From Fermentibacter danicus (GTDB lineage: Bacteria; Fermentibacterota; Fermentibacteria; Fermentibacterales; Fermentibacteraceae), in NCBI GenBank assembly GCA_001618615.1, contig LKHB01000008.1, forward strand, positions 1 through 15,431: DNA of 15,431 nucleotides. Reading direction: 5' to 3'. The position numbers and the translations under genes were made by a program. Below the pieces are notes generated by a model. The model was not told the DNA's origin. It saw only the letters and a list, made by a program, of their open reading frames with translations, and ran no database searches. This document shows, one piece after another, positions 8,646-15,431 of the stretch (the first letter of the stretch is position 1; the number at the start of each line of letters is the position of its first letter).

Positions 8646-9515
8646 ATGCTTCGTTCGCTTCCTATAGTCCTGCTGGCGGCGCTATGTCTCTCGAGCGGAA
8701 CGGTTCTCGCTCAGCAGACCGCGACCGTTCCCGACAGCGCAGCTTCCGACTCGACAATGGCCGCGGACCCGGCTGCAGCGGATACAACCGCCGCCGCCGA
8801 AGAGGAAGCCGTACCGGCGGATACCGTGGCAGCCCCCGCAGACTCCACCCCGGAGTCGGCAGAGCAGCCCGCGTCACCCGGCCTGATCTCCGAGGCCGCC
8901 AGGTTCTTCCGCGAAGGCGGATTCGCGATGTGGCCGATCCTGCTGTTCTTCGCCGCCGGGTTGGCCATAATGATAGAGCGCTTCGTGTTCCTCTACTTCA
9001 AGGCGAACATCAAGCCCGAGGAGTTCATGGCCCGGATCGCGGACCTGATAAGGAAGGGCAGCATAGAGGGCGCGATCGCCACCGCAGCCGAGCAGGACGC
9101 ACCTCTGGCCAGGATAATCGAGGCCGCTCTGCGCAACTACAGGGGGACGGAGAGAGACATCCAGAACGCCGTCGATGAGATGGCGCTCGCCGAGCTGCCC
9201 AGGATAAGCGCGCGCACCGGCTATCTCGCGATGCTGGCCAACGTGTCCACGATGGTGGGTCTTCTCGGAACGATCTTCGGTCTGATCCAGGCATTCGCGG
9301 CCGTCTCGGCCGCCGACCCGGAGGCCAAGGGCCGCATCCTCGCGAGCGGCATCGCAATGGCCATGAACACGACGGCATTCGGTCTCATCGTCGCAATCCC
9401 GCAGCTCATCGTCCATTCCTTCCTGACCTCCAAGGCCGACGGGCTCATCGACGACATCGACCGCTACTCCGTCATGGTCATCAACATGCTCGCACAGGCC
9501 CGGAAGGAAGCCTGA
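8646..9515 (+). CDS. MotA/TolQ/ExbB-family proton channel subunit with exported N-terminal extension
   Basis: This 289-residue inner-membrane protein has the three-helix TolQ/ExbB plan. Helices lie at about 95-118 (WPILLFFAAGLAIMIERF), 193-220 (containing the family signature VGLLGTIFGLIQAF) and 235-260 (NTTAFGLIVAIPQL, with the usual polar Thr pair), and a cytoplasmic helical region lies between the first two. With the two ExbD/TolR subunits downstream it should form the pentamer-around-dimer motor that turns proton flow into movement. Residues 1-22 form a signal peptide (LSSGTVLA then QQ). They are followed by an Ala/Asp/Glu/Pro/Thr-rich linker to about residue 78 that should lie in the periplasm; E. 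coli TolQ lacks this. AGGAG sits 8 nt before ATG 8646. Its stop overlaps the next ATG by one base. The sequence cannot decide between TolQ, ExbB and AglR orthology, so no symbol is given. Confidence 0.93.
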   Translation: MLRSLPIVLLAALCLSSGTVLAQQTATVPDSAASDSTMAADPAAADTTAAAEEEAVPADTVAAPADSTPESAEQPASPGLISEAARFFREGGFAMWPILLFFAAGLAIMIERFVFLYFKANIKPEEFMARIADLIRKGSIEGAIATAAEQDAPLARIIEAALRNYRGTERDIQNAVDEMALAELPRISARTGYLAMLANVSTMVGLLGTIFGLIQAFAAVSAADPEAKGRILASGIAMAMNTTAFGLIVAIPQLIVHSFLTSKADGLIDDIDRYSVMVINMLAQARKEA

Positions 9516-10078
9516 TGGCAAAGGCGGCCAGCGGCAGGAGCAGGAGGGTTCACCACACGGAGAACCTGGATCTGCTGCCTGTCATGAACCTCTTCTGCTG
9601 CATCATCCCGTTCCTCCTGCTCAGCGCGTCCTTCCTGCAGGTCACGATAATCCAGATGTCGCAGACCGAGGGGATAGGCGCCGCGGGATCCGGTGCCGTC
9701 GCCAACCTGGCCCGGTCGGAGGAGGACAGGCTGCAGCCGAAGGTCATCCTGACCGACGAGGAGATGTTCATAGGCACGGTGGCAGGGACGGCGCACGTCT
9801 GCTATTCGTTCACCCAGTCCGTCGACGGGGTCGAGACCCTCACCTATGACTTCGACTCGCTCAGGACCAAGGCCGAGGAGGTGTACCGTCTCCTCACGGA
9901 TGCCTATCCTATGATCGACTTCCACAAGGTGACCATCCTCACCGTCGAGGAGACCAGATACGACAACATCGTTGCCGCTATCGACGCCTGCGCCGAGGCC
10001 GGGTTCGACCAGCCGGGTCTCCAGGTGGCCCCGACAGCTTCGGTGGAGCGAGCCACCGAAGCGGCAATGAGCAGGTGA
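9515..10078 (+). CDS. ExbD/TolR-family protein 1, Asn at the usual proton-binding Asp
   Basis: This 187-residue protein has a short basic cytoplasmic N-terminus (SGRSRR), one membrane helix at about 20-45 and a periplasmic domain, which is the ExbD/TolR topology. The helix entry reads LDLLPVMNLFCCIIPFLL and aligns with the family motif of the type NVTPLIDVMLVLL. The Pro is kept, but the Asp that carries protons (D25 in E. coli ExbD, D23 in TolR) is Asn25 here, codon AAC at 9587-9589. The periplasmic part (about 46-187) has beta/alpha character and ends in an Ala-rich tail. The gene overlaps the channel gene by one base and the second ExbD-like gene by four (GTGA). It probably pairs with that second protein, which keeps the Asp, to form a hetero-dimer inside the TolQ-like ring, like AglQ/AglS of Myxococcus. 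The Asn may be typical of this paralogue group. Confidence 0.88.
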   Translation: MAKAASGRSRRVHHTENLDLLPVMNLFCCIIPFLLLSASFLQVTIIQMSQTEGIGAAGSGAVANLARSEEDRLQPKVILTDEEMFIGTVAGTAHVCYSFTQSVDGVETLTYDFDSLRTKAEEVYRLLTDAYPMIDFHKVTILTVEETRYDNIVAAIDACAEAGFDQPGLQVAPTASVERATEAAMSR

Positions 10079-10626
10079 TCCTGGTGAGCGCACCCACAAA
10101 AAGACATCTGCCTCTGCTGCTCGGCTACAACAAGTCGAAGGCGAGCGTCAGGGGGGGAAAGAAGAAGGTCGAAGTGCAGCTCACCTCGATGATCGACATG
10201 TTCACGATACTAATCGTGTTCCTCCTCGAGTCCTTCAGTGCCGACGGCCAGATCGTGACGCTGAGCGACGCTCTGACGCTTCCCAAGTCCCGCACGCAGA
10301 CTCCCGTCAACCTCAGGCTCGAGATCCAGGTCACCAACAGAGTCATCGTGGTCGACGGCGATCCTGTCGTCGCCGTGGACGCCGACCTTCTGTCCACCGG
10401 CAACGCCATCCCGGCGGTAGTCACGAGGCTGCGGGACCATATGGAGTACGGCAGGCGCCTGCGCGGTACGATCAACGAAGAGGACACGGAAATCAACATC
10501 CAGGGCGATGTCGCGGTCCCGGCGATCCTCCTCCAGCGGGTGATGGCCAGTTGTTCCGAAGCTGGATACGCGACGCAGAGCCTGGAAGTGATAAAGCTGG
10601 AGGGAGGCGGAACCGGGAATGGCTGA
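10075..10626 (+). CDS. ExbD/TolR-family protein 2 with conserved proton-binding Asp
   Basis: This 183-residue protein has a basic cytoplasmic N-terminus (RGGKKK, 26-31) and then VQLTSMIDMFTILIVFLLES (34-53), the ExbD/TolR helix with the proton-carrying Asp at residue 41 (GAC at 10195-10197). The periplasmic domain contains IQVTNRVIVVDGDPVV (about 84-99), close in style to the ExbD strand pattern, and ends with a strand and a Gly-rich tail. GTG 10075 overlaps the previous stop (GTGA); another GTG at 10084 would shorten it by three residues. The 3' end overlaps the FHA-TonB gene by 8 nt. It should supply the protonatable residue of the motor, with the Asn-bearing protein upstream as its partner. 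Confidence 0.92.
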   Translation: MILVSAPTKRHLPLLLGYNKSKASVRGGKKKVEVQLTSMIDMFTILIVFLLESFSADGQIVTLSDALTLPKSRTQTPVNLRLEIQVTNRVIVVDGDPVVAVDADLLSTGNAIPAVVTRLRDHMEYGRRLRGTINEEDTEINIQGDVAVPAILLQRVMASCSEAGYATQSLEVIKLEGGGTGNG

Positions 10627-12502
10627 AGCTCCGGCCTCCGACAGGAAGGTTCTCGCCATAGCCGTCCTCAGGGACGGGAAGGTGGTGAACAAGCTCATCC
10701 CGGAGAGGGCCCCGATAAGGCTCGGCTCCGGCTTCAACAACAACATCGTGATAGAGCACCCCGGCATACCGGAGAGCTCCGTCTTCATCATGCCCGGCCC
10801 CGACAGGGACACGTGGGTTCTGCGTCTGTCCGAGTCCATGACCGCCCTGATCACTTCGGCGGACGGGACCAGGCTCAACTTCGCCGACCTCAAGGATCTC
10901 GGCATCTTCCCCGTGGACGACCAGGGCTGCTACCTCCTCCACGTGAAGCACGGCGACCAGGGGCAGGTGGAAATCGGCCCCTATACCGTCCATTTCGGCT
11001 TTATCGCCCCTCCGGAGAGGAAGGAGCCCGAGAAGCCCGCTCCCCGTGCCGAGAAACAGGCCGCTGAAACCGCCGTTCCTGAAAAGGTGGACCCCAGGGT
11101 TCTGAAGATCTCGGTGGAGGCCCACGGCGTACCACGGAAGGACGTCTACCCGAACGCCGGCATAATGACTATCGGCGAGGCCGACTACAACACCGTCCCG
11201 GTCAGGAATGCGGGCCTCCCCAGGATCCATACCCTCATGGAGCCCCATGGCAACAAGTATGTCCTGAGGCTCCTGCCCCAGATCAAGGGCGGCGTGGAGG
11301 TGCGGGGCAGCATCATCCCCTTCTCCACGCTCATCGAGCGCAACCTGATGAAGCAGGAGAAGCCCGGCGACCCGTGGATCTGGGTCATGGACAAGAACGT
11401 GTCCGGCGTCATCAGCATCGCGGGGACCGACGTGTTCTTCAGCTTCGCCGAACCTCCCGCGGAGGCGCTGCCGAAGGAGCCGCCGAAGCCGGCTGCGATA
11501 ATAAAGAAGCCCGTGACGCCGTCCAGGTACGAATGGAGCACATTCGCCGCGCGTCCTCACGATCCTGTCGCATTCAAGGGGCAGGGCGCCGAGAAGAATC
11601 GTCTTCAGATGGCGATGGGCCTGATCCTGTTCGCCTCCCTCGTAGGAGGCGCGGTATTCGACCGGCTTGTCGTCGTGACTCTGGAGAGCAAGCAGGATGT
11701 CCTCAGGAGGGCGCCCACGGCCAGAGTCGCCAGCCTGGCAAACCCTCCCGCCCAGACGCAGATCGAGGGTCTGGGCGAGGAGATCGTCTCCGAGTCGGGC
11801 ATCGGCGAGCAGGTCGGAACGGTCGGCGGGCCCGGTGGCGGGACGCCCGGCGGCGGCGGTGGTGGCCCGGCGGGCGTTGCCGCCGGAACTGCCGCAGGGC
11901 AGAATGTCCTCCAGAACATCGGCTTCGCCGCCTACGGCACCCAGGGCGTGGGGGGAGGCTCCGGCTTCATCGGGGATCTCCAGTCCGCCGCCTCGTCCGG
12001 TCTCGGACTGGCCTCGGGCCAGACCGGAGAGGCCATGATCGCCGGTGCGGGCGGTGGAGGCTCGGGCGGACTGACCGGCCTCGTGCCCGTGGGCGGAGGA
12101 GTGGTGCAGACCGCCGAAACCGTTTCCCAAAGCGACATCGAGGCGGTCCACAGGGCTGCCCAGGTGAGCTTCTCCGCTTCGAGCTCGGGCGAGGCCCTCG
12201 ACCTCGGCCAGCGCAGCATGACCGACATCAGGGGCAGGATAAACGTCATCAAGATGAGGATCCAGACGGCCTACGAAAGCCTTCTCCGCACGAATCCCGC
12301 CGCCAGTGGTGTGATCTACATCAACTTCTCGATCACTCCCTCAGGGTCGGTCACGGGGATAAGCGTGAACGCCCCGGGCGACCTGGCGTCGCTCCAGCCT
12401 ACGATCCAGGCGGCTGTGGCCAGCCTGAACTTCGGCCCGGCTGAGGGGCAGACTTCGAATCTGGACACCTCCGTCTCGTTCAACCTGATTCCGCCTGAAT
12501 GA
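10619..12502 (+). CDS. Tandem FHA-like, single-helix, TonB/AgmX-type transducer protein (GltG/GltJ-like)
   Basis: This 627-residue protein has four parts. Residues 12-128 and 160-276 are two FHA-like beta regions; the cores read IRLGSGFNNNIVIEHPGI and MTIGEADYNTVPVRNAGL, but the canonical Arg and most phosphothreonine-contact residues are missing. A Pro/Lys-rich stretch (280-305) and one membrane helix (about 331-352, MAMGLILFASLVGGAVF) follow. Residues 402-495 are a Gly-rich, probably flexible periplasmic linker. Residues 536-625 are a TonB-like domain of the AgmX/PglI C-terminal type (RSMTDIRGRINVIKMRIQTA and VIYINFSITPSGSVTGISV). N-terminal FHA in the cytoplasm and a C-terminal TonB domain in the periplasm match the plan of Myxococcus GltG/GltJ. 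It probably carries motor movement to periplasmic partners. ATG 10619 overlaps the ExbD-like gene by 8 nt. Topology and FHA assignment are inferred; the C-terminal domain is the firmest call. Confidence 0.85.
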   Translation: MAEAPASDRKVLAIAVLRDGKVVNKLIPERAPIRLGSGFNNNIVIEHPGIPESSVFIMPGPDRDTWVLRLSESMTALITSADGTRLNFADLKDLGIFPVDDQGCYLLHVKHGDQGQVEIGPYTVHFGFIAPPERKEPEKPAPRAEKQAAETAVPEKVDPRVLKISVEAHGVPRKDVYPNAGIMTIGEADYNTVPVRNAGLPRIHTLMEPHGNKYVLRLLPQIKGGVEVRGSIIPFSTLIERNLMKQEKPGDPWIWVMDKNVSGVISIAGTDVFFSFAEPPAEALPKEPPKPAAIIKKPVTPSRYEWSTFAARPHDPVAFKGQGAEKNRLQMAMGLILFASLVGGAVFDRLVVVTLESKQDVLRRAPTARVASLANPPAQTQIEGLGEEIVSESGIGEQVGTVGGPGGGTPGGGGGGPAGVAAGTAAGQNVLQNIGFAAYGTQGVGGGSGFIGDLQSAASSGLGLASGQTGEAMIAGAGGGGSGGLTGLVPVGGGVVQTAETVSQSDIEAVHRAAQVSFSASSSGEALDLGQRSMTDIRGRINVIKMRIQTAYESLLRTNPAASGVIYINFSITPSGSVTGISVNAPGDLASLQPTIQAAVASLNFGPAEGQTSNLDTSVSFNLIPPE

Positions 12503-12517
12503 CGGAAGGATGAAGGA

Positions 12518-12880
12518 ATGAAGAACCTCATGGCTGCCGCCATGATCGCCGTGATTTGCGCCGCCGCTTCGGCACAGCAGATCCCGACGGCCATGGATGT
12601 GCTCCAGGGCCCCCTCGACGGAGTCCGGGACGCCATCGCGGCCGAGTACGAGCAACTCCTCCTGACGGAGCCGGAGGCCGCCGGGAGAGTGACCGTCTCC
12701 TTCACGATCGGTACCGACGGCAGGATCTCGGGTCTCGTAGTAACCTGCGACAAGGTTCTCGAATCCGTGGCGGAGGCGGCCGAGAGCGCGATAGCGGATA
12801 TCTCCATCCATCCCGGGATGCTCGACGAGCCTGTCGAGATAAGCATCCCCTTCGACTGCCTGCCGCCCGCGGAAGGCTGA
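12518..12880 (+). CDS. Secreted stand-alone TonB/AgmX-type C-terminal domain protein
   Basis: This 120-residue protein has a signal peptide (residues 1-19, CAAASA then QQ) and a single domain from about 30 to 116. The domain aligns by eye with the C-terminal domain of the preceding protein: YEQLLLTEPEAAGRVTVSF here against YESLLRTNPAASGVIYINF there, then ISGLVV against VTGISV, and both end near LPP/IPP. It looks like a duplication that lost the membrane anchor and gained a secretion signal. It would float free in the periplasm or be held by disulfide or partner contacts; Cys14 lies in the signal and Cys77 and Cys114 are in the mature part. ATG 12518 follows the previous stop by 15 nt and has GGAAGGA and GAAGGA purine runs upstream. 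It is the last gene before the hairpin at 12901. Possible roles are a competitor or partner for the TonB-domain receptor. Confidence 0.82.
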   Translation: MKNLMAAAMIAVICAAASAQQIPTAMDVLQGPLDGVRDAIAAEYEQLLLTEPEAAGRVTVSFTIGTDGRISGLVVTCDKVLESVAEAAESAIADISIHPGMLDEPVEISIPFDCLPPAEG

Positions 12881-12900
12881 TCGGAGGAATCGACCGTGCG

Positions 12901-12930
12901 CCGGCCCGGCTCTGCCGGGCCGGTTGCCTT
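12901..12930 (+). terminator. Intrinsic terminator-like hairpin ending the envelope operon
   Basis: CCGGCCCGGC (12901-12910) and GCCGGGCCGG (12914-12923) form a perfect 10-bp GC stem with a TCT loop, followed by TTGCCTTGT. It begins 20 nt after the TGA of the last operon gene. The U-tract is short and broken, so termination may be partial or Rho-assisted. Confidence 0.75.
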
Positions 12931-12978
12931 GTCGGGGCAACGCGTCAATCTGACCACGGCGCATCGGAGCAGGAAGCA

Positions 12979-13106
12979 CGGGCATGCCCGGGGCGGCTCG
13001 GGGTAATCTGCAATACAGTGTGCCGTATGTAGTTCGAGATACATATGCCGGGTATGCGGCTCTGGCATGCCGTTTGCTTGATATCAGTGCGAAACAGTAA
13101 TCAGGT
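12979..13106 (+). promoter_or_regulatory. groESL upstream region with palindromes, promoter not resolved
   Basis: Between the hairpin and groES lie the 12-bp palindrome CGGGCATGCCCG (12979-12990), a second copy of its core GGCATGCC (13064-13071) and the inverted repeat TATGTA-N8-TACATA (13026-13045). CTTGATA at 13077-13083 resembles a heat-shock sigma-32 -35 (6 of 7 to CTTGAAA), but no matching -10 follows. TTGCTT (13074) with AGTAAT (13096) is a weak sigma-70 alternative. No CIRCE element (TTAGCACTC-N9-GAGTGCTAA) is present. These symmetric sites may bind a heat-shock regulator other than HrcA. Confidence 0.35.
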
Positions 13107-13138
13107 ACCGAAGTCACCATAGAAAGGAGCCGATAGGC

Positions 13139-13441
13139 ATGTCGAGCACCAAGGTGCGTCCCATGTTCGACAGGGTACTCGTGAAGCGCGAGGAACCCCA
13201 GGAAGTTCTGAAGGGCGGCATCGTCCTTCCCGATACGGCAAAGGAGAAGCCCCTCGAGGGTACGGTGATCGCTGTCGGCGGCGGCAGGCGCAACGAGGCC
13301 GGCGACGGATTCCTCGCCCCGATGGTCAAGGCGGGCGACCACGTCCTTATCGGCAAGTATTCCGGTACTGAAGTCAAGATCGACGGCGAAGAGTACGTAA
13401 TCGTCCGCGAGGATGACATCCTCGCCGTGGTAGAAGCATAG
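13139..13441 (+). CDS. groES: Co-chaperonin GroES
   Basis: This 100-residue protein is a full-length GroES (usual length 95-100), the heptameric lid of the GroEL folding chamber in the cytoplasm. The opening VRPMFDRVLVKREE, the mobile loop ending in GGIVLPD (the hydrophobic IVL contacts GroEL apical domains), EGTVIAVGGG and the closing YVIVREDDILAVVE are family hallmarks. ATG 13139 has AAGGAG 9 nt upstream. The groEL ribosome site AGGAGG (13440-13445) overlaps its TAG stop, so the two genes are one operon. Confidence 0.98.
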   Translation: MSSTKVRPMFDRVLVKREEPQEVLKGGIVLPDTAKEKPLEGTVIAVGGGRRNEAGDGFLAPMVKAGDHVLIGKYSGTEVKIDGEEYVIVREDDILAVVEA

Positions 13442-13453
13442 GAGGCTCGAAAG

Positions 13454-15079
<1,626 letters not shown>

Positions 15080-15157
15080 AGAAGCGGTTTCCGGCGTCCG
15101 GCTCGGGGAGAAACTGATCCGGACGTGCGGAACCGGGTTGAAACCGGAACGCTCACC

Positions 15158-15203
15158 GAGGCCCGGAGCCCGCTCCGGGCCTCCCCCTTATCAGATCGTT
15201 TTT
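15158..15203 (+). terminator. Intrinsic terminator-like hairpin after groEL
   Basis: GAGGCCCGGAG (15158-15168) and CTCCGGGCCTC (15173-15183) make a perfect 11-bp stem with a CCCG loop. The tract right after it is CCCCTTATC, and the clean run of five T comes later at 15199-15203. The hairpin lies 78 nt past the groEL stop and ahead of the next gene. Confidence 0.75.
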
Positions 15204-15276
15204 AACATTTGGACCAAACTCGGCCCCGGAAGGACACGGAAGCCGCTCCGGGGAGCCAGTACCGGCCCGGTGCGGC

Positions 15277-15282
15277 TATATT
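15277..15282 (+). promoter_or_regulatory. -10-like element before the last gene
   Basis: TATATT matches the sigma-70 -10 consensus at 5 of 6 positions in otherwise GC-rich DNA and lies 27 nt before ATG 15310. No good -35 is found 16-18 nt upstream. The symmetric ACCGGCCCGGT (15261-15271) just upstream could instead be an activator or repressor site. Confidence 0.4.
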
Positions 15283-15309
15283 AGCGAACCCCTCATCCGG
15301 AAGGTCGGA

Positions 15310-15431
15310 ATGTCGATCATCACCATAGAATGCAGCGGTGTCGGATTCGCCGGCGTAGAGGCGGCCAGGGCGGGGGCTCCCGCGGTGCTCGCCGCCTCCG
15401 CCCGCGAGGCCGTCGCAAAGTCCAGGGCCGC
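15310..15431 (+). CDS. Start of an unidentified gene, cut by the right edge
   Basis: Forty codons are open from ATG 15310, preceded by GGAAGG with 5-nt spacing. The peptide begins MSIITIECSGVGFAGVEAAR and continues Ala-rich with scattered Arg and Lys. It shows no signal peptide, so it is probably cytoplasmic. I do not recognise the family from this fragment. The preceding terminator and -10-like element suggest its own transcription unit rather than read-through from groEL. Confidence 0.6.
   Translation, partial: MSIITIECSGVGFAGVEAARAGAPAVLAASAREAVAKSRA

Noticed and set aside
10493..12151. 552-residue minus-strand frame opposite the FHA-TonB gene
   Set aside because: It has no recognisable domain, and the plus-strand protein has a membrane helix and a TonB-like domain and is coupled to its neighbours.
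12901..13138. Possible small RNA or tRNA between the envelope operon and groES
   Set aside because: No tRNA-like cloverleaf or conserved RNA motif was seen; the hairpin is explained as a terminator and the rest as the chaperonin leader.

Overview
The window is high-GC bacterial DNA with densely packed genes and good Shine-Dalgarno sites. It carries signal peptides, a predicted outer-membrane barrel, periplasmic TPR proteins and a TolQ/TolR/TonB-type motor, so the host is diderm (Gram-negative type). The GroEL tail (GGMGDMY), the PGWP/FG-GAP secreted protein and the frequent AGG arginine and ATA isoleucine codons fit a poorly cultured lineage of the FCB group or a neighbour (Fermentibacteria, Eisenbacteria or WOR-3-like). 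That placement is an impression from reading, not a search result.

Layout. (1) Bases 1-2633, minus strand: the 5' 877 codons of a large secreted protein, with a PGWP/FG-GAP beta-propeller followed by repeated beta-sandwich modules with Asp-box motifs; it runs off the left edge. (2) 2634-2811: a divergent promoter region in which the two candidate -35 boxes lie inside a 9-bp inverted repeat. (3) 2812-12880, plus strand: eight tightly packed genes that end at a perfect 10-bp hairpin. In order they are an outer-membrane barrel-like protein with a C-terminal coiled coil, a 1473-residue TPR protein with an N-terminal coiled coil, a 147-residue exported protein, a MotA/TolQ/ExbB channel subunit with an exported N-terminal extension, two ExbD/TolR subunits, a protein with two FHA-like regions, one membrane helix, a Gly-rich linker and a TonB-like (AgmX/PglI-type) C-terminal domain, and a small secreted protein made of that last domain alone. 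(4) 12881-13138: terminator and palindrome-rich leader. (5) groES and groEL, 13139-15079, followed by a perfect 11-bp hairpin. (6) A promoter-like site and the first 40 codons of an unidentified gene at the right edge.

How the genes fit together. The eight-gene block looks like one proton-driven, envelope-spanning machine. The TolQ-like and two TolR-like proteins would form the inner-membrane motor. The FHA-TonB protein would pass force from cytoplasm to periplasm. The TPR giant and small exported proteins would bridge the periplasm, and the barrel would be the outer-membrane end. The part list resembles the Myxococcus Agl/Glt gliding and focal-adhesion apparatus (AglRQS motor, GltG/GltJ FHA or TonB-domain proteins, GltE TPR protein, GltA/B/H barrels) and, more loosely, Tol-Pal with CpoB. 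Its actual job (motility, secretion, outer-membrane maintenance or uptake) cannot be told from sequence. Notable details are an Asn in place of the proton-carrying Asp in one of the two TolR-like proteins, and the duplicated TonB-like domain released as a free secreted protein. The groESL operon appears transcriptionally separate.
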